NCBI GenBank assembly: GCA_003978865.1
Contig: QNXS01000005.1
Coordinates: forward strand, 1 to 20,484
Origin: Archaeoglobus sp.
Lineage (GTDB): Archaea; Halobacteriota; Archaeoglobi; Archaeoglobales; Archaeoglobaceae
DNA: 20,484 bases
Reading direction: 5' to 3'
The notes beneath the pieces were generated by a model. It searched no databases. It was given only the letters and a program-made list of their open reading frames with translations, and was not told the DNA's origin. A program made the position numbers and the translations under genes. Shown here piece by piece: positions 1 through 8,142 of this stretch. How positions within the stretch are numbered: position 1 is the stretch's first letter; each line of letters starts with the position of its first letter.

Positions 1-564
1 TAATACTATGCCCCGCTCAACAAGCTCACTCCAAGCATCCTCGGAGACACTCTTTACGAAACATCTAACAGTAAGTCTATCGTAGAATGCAGCATCCTCC
101 GCATCACTGCTAACTTCGTTGCTTGCGGTATACATTGTTAGCATCGGAAGTTTTGAGTAACCTCCATTGTTTCTGAATCTCCTATTCAAAATTATGTCAA
201 GCAATATATTCCGTATAGCTGAAGAAGCCTTGAATATCTCATCAAGGAAAACTATTTCTGCTTCTGGCAACCGTCCATCAGTTCTTCTTACGTACTTTCC
301 GTCTCTTAAAGCATTTATATCTAAGGGTCCAAGAACTTCATCGGGTTCGGTAAACCGTGTTAAGAGGTAATAAAAGTATTTTGCATCTATAAGTTCAGCC
401 ATTTTCTCTATTAAAATAGTTTTTGCTGTTCCAGCTTCACCTATGAGAATTGTCGGTTCACCTGAGATCAATCCAGAAAGAACAGCAGTTATTTCAGCTT
501 CTCTTTGGACGAACAGATCTGCAAGCTTCAGTTTTAGTTCAGCCAATTTTGATAGTGCACTCAT
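1..564 (-). CDS. MoxR/RavA-type AAA+ ATPase, N-terminal 188 residues (runs off left edge)
   Basis: Translating the minus strand from the ATG at 564 gives an open frame to the window edge. It has a Walker A motif (GEAGTAKT) near residue 39, a Walker B motif (VFLDEI) near residue 92 and a sensor-1-like segment (YTASNE) near residue 133. The order and spacing match the MoxR/RavA branch of AAA+ ATPases. These act as chaperones that insert cofactors or remodel protein complexes, usually with a neighbouring VWA-domain protein; such a gene could lie to the left but is not visible. The C-terminal lid and the stop are missing because of the edge, not because of a break. The start was chosen because residues MSALSKLAELKLKL lead directly into the expected N-terminal helix. 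The gene diverges from the CARF-wHTH regulator. Family assignment is firm; the client protein is unknown. Confidence 0.85.
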   Translation of the reverse strand, partial: MSALSKLAELKLKLADLFVQREAEITAVLSGLISGEPTILIGEAGTAKTILIEKMAELIDAKYFYYLLTRFTEPDEVLGPLDINALRDGKYVRRTDGRLPEAEIVFLDEIFKASSAIRNILLDIILNRRFRNNGGYSKLPMLTMYTASNEVSSDAEDAAFYDRLTVRCFVKSVSEDAWSELVERGIVL

Positions 565-890
565 TGCTATACATTTTTTAACTAAGACCAAATTAATTTT
601 TTGTAACTGCATTAAGTTCGACTGACCAATTAGGCAAATTTCAGTAAATTGTATAGGTCATGAAAATTAGTGTAATCATTATTTGATTGATGTTCCAGTT
701 TTGTCAACATCTCATTAAAGAATAGAAAACTTAATATACTCAGCTTTTACAAAACTTGAACTGCACATGTATTGATATTTGGAATGCTATTAATTGCTGA
801 AAGCTAAATTAATTATTGCTATCTCAGTCAATAATTTTTTATTGTTTCCATAATACAGTTAACGATAGAAAAGTTTATTAATAACTAACG
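565..890. promoter_or_regulatory. Divergent intergenic region with two GACCAATT motifs
   Basis: This very A/T-rich stretch of about 330 bases between the divergent ATPase and regulator genes holds no credible ORF. The octamer GACCAATT occurs at 624-631, about 60 bp upstream of the ATPase start, and again at 890-897, just before the regulator start. The A/T-rich run at 585-600 could be the TATA element of the ATPase. The T/A box at 873-880 (TTTATTAA) lies about 28 nt before the regulator ATG at 905, as expected for a leaderless archaeal transcript. Nothing else is recognisable. Confidence 0.4.
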
Positions 891-900
891 ACCAATTGGT
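891..900. promoter_or_regulatory. Perfect 10-bp palindrome ACCAATTGGT at the regulator start
   Basis: ACCAATTGGT is its own reverse complement. It sits at the transcription/translation start of the CARF-wHTH gene, about 15 bp downstream of its TATA-like box. A protein bound here would block initiation, so an autorepressor operator is plausible. The related site at 624-634 keeps the left half (GACCAATT). The role is inferred from position only. Confidence 0.35.
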
Positions 901-904
901 GAAT

Positions 905-1603
905 ATGAGTAAAGTAGTTCATGTAATGCCGGTTGGTGTAAATAAGGAAAGGTTGCTTGAAAGCATAAGAAAAAGTGGTTACCCCATACAAAAGGTGTAT
1001 CTGGTGCTTGGAAGAGACGTTGATTTGGACTGGGAGGCTGTGAAAAACTCCGCTGCTGAAATAGAAAGAACTCTGAACGTGCTTGTAGAGGTGGAGAAAA
1101 TTGATATAGAAAAAATGAGCGTTTATGCTGCAGCTCTTGATATGCTTAAAACTATAAAGAGAGAAATAGATGAAGGTAGTGACGTACTGATAAATACTAC
1201 AGATGCATCAAGAACTTTCTGCTTAGCGAGCTACGTGGCAGCCCAGCTTTCCGGGAGCAAGCTCTATATGGCAATACCAAAAATTGAAGACGGTAAAGAA
1301 GTTGGAATAGAAAGAATTGAGGAAATTGCAATTCCGCCCGTAAAGAAAACAAGTGATGACAAGATACTTATAATAAAAACTATACAGGAGCAGGGTGGAG
1401 AGGTGGAATCAATAAACAAGCTTATTGAATTACTCGAAGGTAAGACTGACGATCAGAAGAGATACATGGCTCAGAGAGCAAGGATGAGCTACCATCTTAA
1501 GGGGCTTGAAGAGGACGGCTTAGTTGAAATGAAGAGAGAAGGAAAGAACGTTAAAATAAGACTTACCGAGCTTGGACAGGCTTTTGCTCTGATGGCTTCG
1601 TAA
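905..1603 (+). CDS. CARF-domain winged-helix transcriptional regulator (DUF6293/HFX_2341-like)
   Basis: The 232-residue protein has two parts. Residues 1 to about 135 form a Rossmann-like CARF domain: it begins with a beta strand and loop (VVHVMPVGV), and the segment DVLINTTDASRTFCLASYVA matches the ligand-loop region of the family. Residues about 148-232 form a winged helix (helix near RYMAQRARMSYHLKGLEEDG, wing near VEMKREGKNVKIRLT). CARF domains in CRISPR-linked proteins bind cyclic oligoadenylates, but DUF6293-type regulators also occur without CRISPR, and no array or cas gene is seen here. ATG 905 was preferred over the in-frame TTG 896 and GTG 899 because of the TATA-like box about 28 nt upstream and because the family begins at this strand. 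It probably controls itself and/or the divergent ATPase; the ligand is unknown. Confidence 0.8.
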   Translation: MSKVVHVMPVGVNKERLLESIRKSGYPIQKVYLVLGRDVDLDWEAVKNSAAEIERTLNVLVEVEKIDIEKMSVYAAALDMLKTIKREIDEGSDVLINTTDASRTFCLASYVAAQLSGSKLYMAIPKIEDGKEVGIERIEEIAIPPVKKTSDDKILIIKTIQEQGGEVESINKLIELLEGKTDDQKRYMAQRARMSYHLKGLEEDGLVEMKREGKNVKIRLTELGQAFALMAS

Positions 1604-1637
1604 ATTCTTTATTAAATTATCTCTGAATTTATTAGCA

Positions 1638-1656
1638 TTTTTTATTATTTTTATTT
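1638..1656 (+). terminator. T-rich archaeal-type terminator after the CARF regulator
   Basis: Runs of six, five and three T separated by single A residues begin 35 bases after the regulator stop codon. There is no stable hairpin, which fits archaeal oligo-T termination. Confidence 0.45.
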
Positions 1657-1754
1657 AGAATAGTCTGTAAAATACTTTTCAACGATAATTTTGCTGGTCG
1701 TATCTTGGGTATTAGAAGTTCATAAGCTATCAAAGCTGTAAAAATAAGATAATA

Positions 1755-1762
1755 TTTATATA
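1755..1762 (+). promoter_or_regulatory. TATA-like box for the small membrane protein gene
   Basis: TTTATATA lies in an A/T-rich stretch 68-75 bases before the ATG at 1830. A start site near 1785 would leave a leader of about 45 bases carrying the strong ribosome site GAGGAGGT at 1812-1819, ten bases before the ATG. Confidence 0.45.
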
Positions 1763-1829
1763 CTACACATACTCCATTCAATTTATATAATTTAGATAAT
1801 CTTAATTTGATGAGGAGGTTAGTTTTAGA

Positions 1830-2309
1830 ATGATATGGGACTGTGTTAGAAAAATTAAAAAAATTAGAAAAGTTTATACGGTTTTAACCGTAATTTTATT
1901 TACACTCGCAGTGTTGCCTGCATCTGCCGATCTCGCTCCAAATCCGGAGATTTTTGGTATTGATGTATTTGCAATCAACCTCCTTTTAGTCTTCTTTTTG
2001 ATTAACCTCTGCATTGAGCTTTCTGTGGCAGTTGTTTACTCAGTAATAAGAAAACTTAAGAAGAGAAAGATAGTACTTGCAGTTTCTATTGCCAACGCAG
2101 TATCATATCCGCCCTTCATTCTAATCTTGCTTATGCTTATGCACTCCGGAGCGCGGGAATTAATCATTCCTCTGGAGATTATTGTCATCTTGGTTGAATG
2201 CTGCATAATAAACAAAATTACCAAAATTGGCTGGAAGGAGAGTTTCTGTCTCAGTCTTGCAACCAATCTGGCGAGCTTTCTTTATTCCATTTTTATAGTT
2301 CAACCTTGA
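1830..2309 (+). CDS. Small integral membrane protein, function unknown
   Basis: This 159-residue protein is not recognised. A basic start (about residues 7-14, KIRK-rich) is followed by a hydrophobic stretch (16-32) ending in ASA at 31-33, which looks like a cleavable signal peptide. Four further hydrophobic segments lie at about 46-72, 80-104, 110-129 and 138-157, with a basic loop (RKLKKRK) at 74-80 that should face the cytoplasm. There are no catalytic motifs. Several cysteines (61, 124, 125, 140) lie in or near membrane segments. The ATG is supported by a strong ribosome site (GAGGAGGT) and an upstream TATA-like box, so the gene is very probably expressed. It is followed after 66 bases by AMP phosphorylase, but nothing indicates a shared role. 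Confidence 0.75.
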   Translation: MIWDCVRKIKKIRKVYTVLTVILFTLAVLPASADLAPNPEIFGIDVFAINLLLVFFLINLCIELSVAVVYSVIRKLKKRKIVLAVSIANAVSYPPFILILLMLMHSGARELIIPLEIIVILVECCIINKITKIGWKESFCLSLATNLASFLYSIFIVQP

Positions 2310-2375
2310 AGTACAACCATAATTTTGCCAGATGTTACCAAAATTTTAAAAATGTTTCAGAAAATTGTAGGAACT

Positions 2376-3893
2376 ATGAAACTTAAAGTAAAGCTCATAC
2401 CAGTCAAAATGGACAGGGCTTCTGCAATCTTGAGTCAGGAGGACTCACAGGAACTTGGATTGCTTGTTGGAGATAGAATTAAACTTGTTTTTGGAAAAAA
2501 GAGTATAGTCGCAGATGTACAAATTGCAACCGGAATGATAGAACGCGGAGAAGTAGGAACGTCAAAAAATGTCACTGACTATCTGGGTGTGGAAGAAGGT
2601 GAAGAAGTGGAAGTACATCCCGTATCAAAGCCACCGAGCGTTGAGTATATAAGAAAAAAGATGGACGGGCACAAGCTAAAAAAAGAGGAAATTTATTCAA
2701 TAATAGCGGACATAGTTAACGATGCTCTAAACGAGATTGAACTTTCAGCCTTTGTTCTTTCAAATTACTTTCACGGGATGGATATGGATGAGATAGAATG
2801 GATGACTGAAGCGATGATTGAAACTGGAGAGACTGCAAATTTTGAGAGGGGAACAATCGTTGACAAGCACAGTATAGGAGGTGTACCCGGAAACAAGATC
2901 TCTTTGCTCATAGTTCCAATAGTGGCTGCAAGTGGATTGTATATACCGAAAACGGCAAGCAGAGCGATAACCTCTGCGAGCGGGACAGCAGACACAATGG
3001 AAGTACTGGCAAACGTATGCCTCTCCGTCGAGGAAATAGAAGAAATAACCGAAAGAGTTGGAGGCGTAATAGCGTGGGGTGGTGCAACCAATATAGCTCC
3101 AGCAGACGATAAAATAATCAGAGTTGAATATCCCCTCTCAATAGACCCGCACTCACAACTGCTTGCCAGTGTTATGGCAAAGAAGGGTGCGATAGGTGCC
3201 AAGTTTGTGGTGATAGATATACCTGTTGGTAGCGGGACAAAGGTGCCTGATATAGATAAGGGGAGAGATTTAGCCAGCGACTTCGTAGCTCTCGGAAGGA
3301 GGCTTGGATTAAATGTTACATGTGCAATAACTTACGGTTCTCAGCCTGTTGGTAAAGCAGTCGGTCCCGCTTTAGAGGCAAAGGAGGCTCTTGAGACACT
3401 TGAAAAAGGAAAAGCTCCAAAAACTTTGATAGAGAAATCTCTTGGAATAGCTGGAACTTTGCTTGAAATGGCTGGAATTACACCAAACGGTATAGAGTAC
3501 GCAAAGCAAATGCTTTTGTCTGGAAAAGCCCTGCAGAAATTTAAGGAAATAATTGAGGCGCAAGGGGGCGATCCAAACGTGAGTAGTAGTGATATTGCTG
3601 TTGGTGATAAAACTTACGACTTTTTTTCCCCGATAGATGGAGCTGTATCAAAAGTTGACAACAAGATAGTTGTTAGGGTTGCAAGAGCTGCTGGAGCGCC
3701 AAAGGATAAGGGAGCTGGCATAGTTCTGCACAAGAAAATTGGGCAACACGTTAGAAAAGGAGATAAACTATTTACAATATATGCCGAGAAAGATTGGAAA
3801 CTTGATCAGGCAATAGAATTAGCCACAAGAGAATCGCCTGTGAAGGTGTCGGGAATGATCTTGGAGAGGTATCCATCTTACAGATATTACTGA
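2376..3893 (+). CDS. deoA: AMP phosphorylase (archaeal, thymidine-phosphorylase family)
   Basis: Predicted to cleave AMP (also CMP/UMP) with phosphate to ribose-1,5-bisphosphate and free base, the first step of the archaeal route through ribose-1,5-bisphosphate isomerase to type III RuBisCO. The 505-residue length matches the family. The N-terminal domain (about 1-85) is the extra domain of archaeal enzymes. The glycosyltransferase signature KHSIGGVPGNK is at about 164-174, followed by SRAITSASGTADT near 195; the C-terminal pyrimidine-phosphorylase domain includes the segment KDKGAGIVLHKKIGQHVRKG. The frame stays open back to a TTG at 2325, but ATG 2376 is preferred: it has an AGGA ribosome site 4-5 bases upstream and MKLKVKLIPV is a typical family start. 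The citrate synthase gene follows after 15 bases, so the two may be co-transcribed. Confidence 0.95.
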   Translation: MKLKVKLIPVKMDRASAILSQEDSQELGLLVGDRIKLVFGKKSIVADVQIATGMIERGEVGTSKNVTDYLGVEEGEEVEVHPVSKPPSVEYIRKKMDGHKLKKEEIYSIIADIVNDALNEIELSAFVLSNYFHGMDMDEIEWMTEAMIETGETANFERGTIVDKHSIGGVPGNKISLLIVPIVAASGLYIPKTASRAITSASGTADTMEVLANVCLSVEEIEEITERVGGVIAWGGATNIAPADDKIIRVEYPLSIDPHSQLLASVMAKKGAIGAKFVVIDIPVGSGTKVPDIDKGRDLASDFVALGRRLGLNVTCAITYGSQPVGKAVGPALEAKEALETLEKGKAPKTLIEKSLGIAGTLLEMAGITPNGIEYAKQMLLSGKALQKFKEIIEAQGGDPNVSSSDIAVGDKTYDFFSPIDGAVSKVDNKIVVRVARAAGAPKDKGAGIVLHKKIGQHVRKGDKLFTIYAEKDWKLDQAIELATRESPVKVSGMILERYPSYRYY

Positions 3894-3908
3894 CCGGGGG
3901 TGTTTACG

Positions 3909-5054
3909 TTGGAGCTGAAATCAAAGTCTAAGGATGGATTGCAGGATATAGTTGCATGCAAAACTGGAATATGCAGGATAGAACTTGAAGATGGTAGAGG
4001 GATACTTGAATACAGGGGATATGCAGTTGAGGAGCTGGCAGAACATTCAACGTTTGAAGAAGTCGCATACCTGCTACTCTTTGGAGAGCTACCAACAAAG
4101 AGCGAGCTTGAAGCATTTAGTGAGGAACTCAAGGAATTAAGAGAGATTCCCCCTCAGATAATAGGTTTGTTAACACACCTTTCTCCCTTTTCTCATCCTA
4201 TGGTTGCTCTAAGAACGGCTGTAAGTTATCTTGGCACAATGGATAAATACATCCACTACAGGAGTCATGATGTCAGCATTGCAAAAGCCAAGAGTTTGAT
4301 AGCCAAGTTTCCGACAATAATAGCGCATTTTCACAGGATAAGGAGCGGTCAGAAGTTAATACATCCAAACAGTGAACTTGGGCATGCAGCAAACTTTCTA
4401 TACATGTTAAGGGGGGAAGAGCCCGAGAAAATAGAAGCAAGAGCTATGGACGTAGATTTAATTCTTCATGCAGATCATGAACTGAATGCATCAACTTTTG
4501 CAGCAAGAATTGCAGCTTCAACTTTTGCAGATATGTATGCGTGTGTTGTTGCTGCTACTGGAACACTTATGGGTCCTTTACATGGAGGAGCGTCTCAGAA
4601 AGTAATAGAAATGCTGAGGGAGATTGCAGTTCCATGGAGAGCTGAAGAATACGTTAAAATGAAGCTTGAGAGGGGTGAAAGGATAATGGGTTTCGGGCAT
4701 AGAGTGTATAGAGGAGTAATTGATCCAAGAACACTTGTACTCAAGAGGCTGGCAGAACAACTTGCCCGGGTAAAAGAGCCAAAATGGTATCAGATAAGCT
4801 TGGCGGTAGAGGATGCTGTCTACAAGTATAAGAAGCTTTATCCAAATGTTGATTTTTACTCTGCGAGTGTTTATGCAAACCTTGGAATACCTGACGACCT
4901 GTTCATACCCGTTTTTGCCATGGGGAGAATTTCCGGCTGGACAGCACACATAATAGAGCAGTATGAGAACAACAGGCTGATAAGACCAAGAGCCCTTTAC
5001 GTTGGGGAAACTAAAAGAAGCTACGTACCCATAGAAGAAAGAGATCAGTCATGA
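3909..5054 (+). CDS. gltA: Citrate synthase
   Basis: Condenses acetyl-CoA with oxaloacetate to citrate in the cytoplasm. The short archaeal/hexameric-type form (about 381 residues) carries the catalytic triad in context: the His of GPLHGG (about 225), the His of GFGHRVY (about 264) and the Asp of PNVDFYSASVY (about 315). The conserved HADHELNAS segment is near 187-195. The frame opens at GTG 3900, but the G-rich ribosome site at 3896-3902 would overlap that codon. It is ideally spaced for the TTG at 3909, so that start was chosen; the difference is three residues. The gene lies 15 bases after deoA and its stop TGA (5052-5054) abuts the aminotransferase frame. This suggests a deoA-gltA-dapL transcript. 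2-oxoglutarate made from citrate would feed glutamate, the amino donor used by DapL. Confidence 0.95.
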   Translation: MELKSKSKDGLQDIVACKTGICRIELEDGRGILEYRGYAVEELAEHSTFEEVAYLLLFGELPTKSELEAFSEELKELREIPPQIIGLLTHLSPFSHPMVALRTAVSYLGTMDKYIHYRSHDVSIAKAKSLIAKFPTIIAHFHRIRSGQKLIHPNSELGHAANFLYMLRGEEPEKIEARAMDVDLILHADHELNASTFAARIAASTFADMYACVVAATGTLMGPLHGGASQKVIEMLREIAVPWRAEEYVKMKLERGERIMGFGHRVYRGVIDPRTLVLKRLAEQLARVKEPKWYQISLAVEDAVYKYKKLYPNVDFYSASVYANLGIPDDLFIPVFAMGRISGWTAHIIEQYENNRLIRPRALYVGETKRSYVPIEERDQS

Positions 5055-5075
5055 GTGATTGCTTGGGGTGATACT

Positions 5076-6251
5076 TTGCGTTCAGGTGGACGTAAACCGG
5101 AACTTGCAGAAAGATTGACTAAAATTCCAGCATACCTTTTTGCAGAATTAGATGCGATGAAAAATGAAAAAATAAAGGAAGGCGTTGATGTAATAGATTT
5201 TGGAGTGGGAGATCCAGATCTGCCAACTCCGAAGCCAATAGTCGAAGTTATGAAGAGGGCTGTTGAAAAGGTGGAAAATCAGAAATATCCAAGCTACGAA
5301 GGTATGGAATCTTTCAGAGAGGCTGCCTCAAGATTTTATAAAAGAAGAAAAGGGGTAAAAATAAGTCCGGATGATATAATAGCCTTAATTGGATCCAAGG
5401 AGGGGATTGCGCACCTTCCATTAGCGTACGTTGATAGAGGAAGCGTTGTTCTTTGCCCGGATCCCGGTTATCCCGTGTATCCTTCGTGTACAGTTCTTGC
5501 AGGAGGAAAACCTTACTTTATGATGCTAAAAAAGGAGAATGGATTTCTACCAGATATAGATGCAATACCTGAAGACATAGCGAAAAAAGCGAAAATAATG
5601 TTCCTCAACTATCCAAACAATCCTACAGCTGCTGTAGCAAGCAAAGAATTCATAAAACAGGCTGTTGACTTCTGCATAGATAACGGAATTGTACTTGCTC
5701 ACGATGCTGCTTACAGCGAAATAACGTTCGGGGTTAAAGCGGAGAGTTTTCTGAGCTACGGTTATGAGAACGTTATAGAGTTTAATTCTCTGTCAAAAAC
5801 GTACAATATGACGGGATGGAGAATAGGGTATGCTGCCGGGGATCCCGATGTCGTAAAAGCCTTGTTAAAAGTGAAGACAAACATCGATAGTGGTGTATTC
5901 CAAGCAATCCAGGAAGCTGGAGCTTTTGCAATGGATGAATGTGATGAGTGGATTGACAGGAACATTGCTGTTTACGAGAATAGAGCTGAGAGACTTGTTA
6001 GCGGATTAAAGGAGATAGGATTAAACGCCAAAAAGCCAAAAGCAACCTTCTACGTTTGGTGTGAGATTCCAGAAAACTACACGAGTATGGAATTTGCGAG
6101 GACGCTTCTGAATAAAGCTGGAATTGTTGTAACGCCGGGAATTGGTTTTGGTGAAGGTGGAGAAGGTTTCGTTAGATTTGCTTTAACAAGAGATACAAAA
6201 ACAATTGACAGAGCCATTGAAAGATTGAAAGATGCCGGCATCTGTTTTTGA
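5076..6251 (+). CDS. dapL: LL-diaminopimelate aminotransferase (class I/II PLP aminotransferase)
   Basis: Fold-type I PLP aminotransferase with NYPNNPT (about 178-184), the Asp of HDAAY (about 210), the PLP lysine in SLSKTYNMTGWRIG (about 241) and the C-terminal substrate Arg in GEGFVRFALT. The sequence resembles the DapL2 type, which converts tetrahydrodipicolinate directly to LL-diaminopimelate using glutamate. The lysA gene directly downstream strongly supports this over a general aspartate or aromatic aminotransferase. The frame opens at GTG 5055, right after the citrate synthase stop. I prefer the TTG at 5076 because GGGGTGAT (5065-5072) lies a few bases upstream and family members start close to this point; GTG 5055 remains possible and would add seven residues. 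Exact substrate is inferred from context. Confidence 0.85.
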   Translation: MRSGGRKPELAERLTKIPAYLFAELDAMKNEKIKEGVDVIDFGVGDPDLPTPKPIVEVMKRAVEKVENQKYPSYEGMESFREAASRFYKRRKGVKISPDDIIALIGSKEGIAHLPLAYVDRGSVVLCPDPGYPVYPSCTVLAGGKPYFMMLKKENGFLPDIDAIPEDIAKKAKIMFLNYPNNPTAAVASKEFIKQAVDFCIDNGIVLAHDAAYSEITFGVKAESFLSYGYENVIEFNSLSKTYNMTGWRIGYAAGDPDVVKALLKVKTNIDSGVFQAIQEAGAFAMDECDEWIDRNIAVYENRAERLVSGLKEIGLNAKKPKATFYVWCEIPENYTSMEFARTLLNKAGIVVTPGIGFGEGGEGFVRFALTRDTKTIDRAIERLKDAGICF

Positions 6252-6376
6252 GAGAAATATAATATTTATACTTTAAGATTTTTAATCCAAGTTTTAATAA
6301 TTTAGTTATCTGTACGGTAGCAGGATTAGCTAAATTTGCTGGAAAATTTTAAGTAATATTCAGCAAACGCTGTGAT

Positions 6377-7669
6377 ATGCGGTTAATTCTTGAGAAACCT
6401 TTCAACGTTAAACAAGGTAAACTGTATATTGAAAAAGTAAGCTGTGTGGAACTTGTGGAGAATTACGGTTCACCTCTGTATGTTACATCACTGCAAGCTC
6501 TTAACTCTAATATCAATTCCTATTTAAATGCTTTTTCTAAAACTAACTTTGATGTTAAATTTCTGTATGCGGTTAAAGCAAACAACAACTTAACGATAAT
6601 GAGATTGATAGCAAAGAAGGGTTTTGGAGCCGATGTTTTTAGTGATGGTGAGCTGTACATGGCTCTTTTAGCAGGTTTCGACAGAAACTACATTTTGTTT
6701 AATGGAAATTCAAAGAGCGATGAAGAAATAAGAATGGGAGTTGAAGCTGGAGTTTCGTTTAGTGTTGATAGTATCGATGAACTGAATGCGATAATAAGAG
6801 TAGCTAAGGAGTTAGACAGAGTAGTGAGAATAGCATTCAGAGTAAATCCAGATATCTCCCCTGAAACCCATCCGAAGATTGCAACAGGCTTGAAAACTTC
6901 AAAGTTTGGTATACCATGGAAAGATATTAAAAAAGCATACGAATATGCCATTAAAAATAAAAACTTATTAGTTTCGGGGATACACTGCCATATAGGTAGC
7001 CAGATAACTGACATATCTCCGTTTGTGGAAGCAATTAAAAGAATGTTTGATGTTGCTAAAGAAATTGAAAAACTTGGAGTAGATATTGAGTTTATTGATA
7101 TCGGTGGGGGACTTGGTATAGATTATGAAGGGAAGGGAGCTCCAACTCCCTCAGAGTTTGCTGAAAAGATAGTTCCCGCATTTGAAATGGGTTTGAGCAG
7201 TATAAACTCCCAGCCAGAACTATGGATAGAACCGGGAAGAAGCATAGTTGGCAATACTACAGTTCTCCTTACAAGGGTTAATGCTGTAAAGAAAGCTTAC
7301 AAAAATTTCGTTGCAGTTGATGCCGGATTCAATCTGTTGGTTAGACCTGCGATGTACAACGCATATCATAAGGTTACTGTTGCAAACAAAATGGATGAGC
7401 GGGAAAGCGAGATATACACAATTGTTGGACCTATATGTGAGAGTGGAGACATACTGGCAGAGGATAGAAAACTGCCGGTAGTTGAGAGGGGAGATATAAT
7501 AGCTATTTTTGACGTTGGAGCTTACGGTTTTTCAATGAGCAGTCAGTACAACGGTAGGAGACGGTGCGCAGAGGTACTTGTTGATAATGATAGAACCTAT
7601 GTTATAAGAGAGAGGGAGAGTTATTCGGATCTTGTAGCTAACCAGTTGCTACCTGTGGAATTTATTTAA
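6377..7669 (+). CDS. lysA: Diaminopimelate decarboxylase
   Basis: Catalyses the last step of lysine synthesis, meso-diaminopimelate to L-lysine and CO2. This is a fold-type III PLP enzyme of 430 residues, the usual length. The PLP lysine is K67 in YAVKANN; HCHIGSQ at 203-209, the phosphate-binding GGG at 243-245, EPGRS at 285-289 and the active-site CESGD at 354-358 from the partner subunit are all present. It starts at ATG 6377, preceded by a GTGAT-type site and by a TATA-like A/T stretch about 25-35 bases upstream (near 6340-6352). It lies 125 bases after dapL on the same strand, so the two may be expressed separately although they belong to one pathway. A diaminopimelate epimerase would be needed elsewhere. 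Confidence 0.96.
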   Translation: MRLILEKPFNVKQGKLYIEKVSCVELVENYGSPLYVTSLQALNSNINSYLNAFSKTNFDVKFLYAVKANNNLTIMRLIAKKGFGADVFSDGELYMALLAGFDRNYILFNGNSKSDEEIRMGVEAGVSFSVDSIDELNAIIRVAKELDRVVRIAFRVNPDISPETHPKIATGLKTSKFGIPWKDIKKAYEYAIKNKNLLVSGIHCHIGSQITDISPFVEAIKRMFDVAKEIEKLGVDIEFIDIGGGLGIDYEGKGAPTPSEFAEKIVPAFEMGLSSINSQPELWIEPGRSIVGNTTVLLTRVNAVKKAYKNFVAVDAGFNLLVRPAMYNAYHKVTVANKMDERESEIYTIVGPICESGDILAEDRKLPVVERGDIIAIFDVGAYGFSMSSQYNGRRRCAEVLVDNDRTYVIRERESYSDLVANQLLPVEFI

Positions 7670-7757
7670 ATATATTATTAATTGTCTAAATAATTTTATT
7701 CATAAAGACAGTTAATAACCTCAGAAATCTTAAAAAAAGATCGGTAGAATTAACCAC

Positions 7758-8102
7758 ATGCCAGCTGTAAACAGCTACTCTTTTGGTAAGATAGTTGTGG
7801 ATGGAGTAGAGTACAGAAACGATATAATTTTGTTCTGGAACGGGAAAGTTGAGAAATGGTGGAGGAAAGAAGGACACCACGTTTGTTTGGAAGACATAAA
7901 TTCAATTTTGGAGAATGAGCCGGAAGTTGTGGTTTTTGGAACTGGAAAGCATGGAGTTATGAAGGTAGGAAAAGACGTAATAAATGCTCTAAAAGATAGA
8001 GGTATCGAGTGCATTGAGCTAATCTCCGATAGGGCGGTTGAGGAATTCAACAATTTGGTTAAGAGCAAGAGAGCGGTTTTAGCGATACATCTCACTTGCT
8101 GA
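7758..8102 (+). CDS. Mth938-domain protein (DUF498 family)
   Basis: The 114-residue protein covers a complete single Mth938/DUF498 domain. The start SYSFGKIVVDGVEYRNDIIL, the central WWRKEGHHVCLEDI and the later VVFGTGKHGVMKV together with the end AVLAIHLTC are all family hallmarks. Such proteins are small alpha/beta folds found in archaea, bacteria and mitochondria (NDUFAF3 and AAMDC relatives); their biochemical role in archaea is not established. A TATA-like TCTTAAAAAAAG stretch about 26 bases before ATG 7758 suggests a leaderless single-gene transcript. The next gene starts 40 bases downstream with its own promoter-like sequence. Confidence 0.85.
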   Translation: MPAVNSYSFGKIVVDGVEYRNDIILFWNGKVEKWWRKEGHHVCLEDINSILENEPEVVVFGTGKHGVMKVGKDVINALKDRGIECIELISDRAVEEFNNLVKSKRAVLAIHLTC

Positions 8103-8111
8103 TGGTAACAT

Positions 8112-8132
8112 CTATTTACTGTAAGTTTAAAA
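8112..8132 (+). promoter_or_regulatory. Promoter region with TTAC-T-GTAA palindrome before the CBS-ParB-like gene
   Basis: The 40 bases before the ATG at 8143 contain a T/A-rich box and the interrupted palindrome TTAC T GTAA at 8116-8124, about 19-27 bases from the start codon. Its core TACTGTA is also found in the cofE-like and hydG/hdrA promoter regions. A repressor bound here would overlap the promoter. The function is inferred. Confidence 0.3.
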
Positions 8133-8142
8133 CTGTTTTACA

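Noticed and set aside
905..1603. CRISPR-Cas locus suggested by the CARF regulator
   Set aside because: No repeat-spacer array and no cas gene in the window; DUF6293-type CARF regulators occur without CRISPR.
2325..2375. N-terminal extension of AMP phosphorylase from the TTG at 2325
   Set aside because: The added 17 residues do not fit the family start, and ATG 2376 has its own ribosome site.
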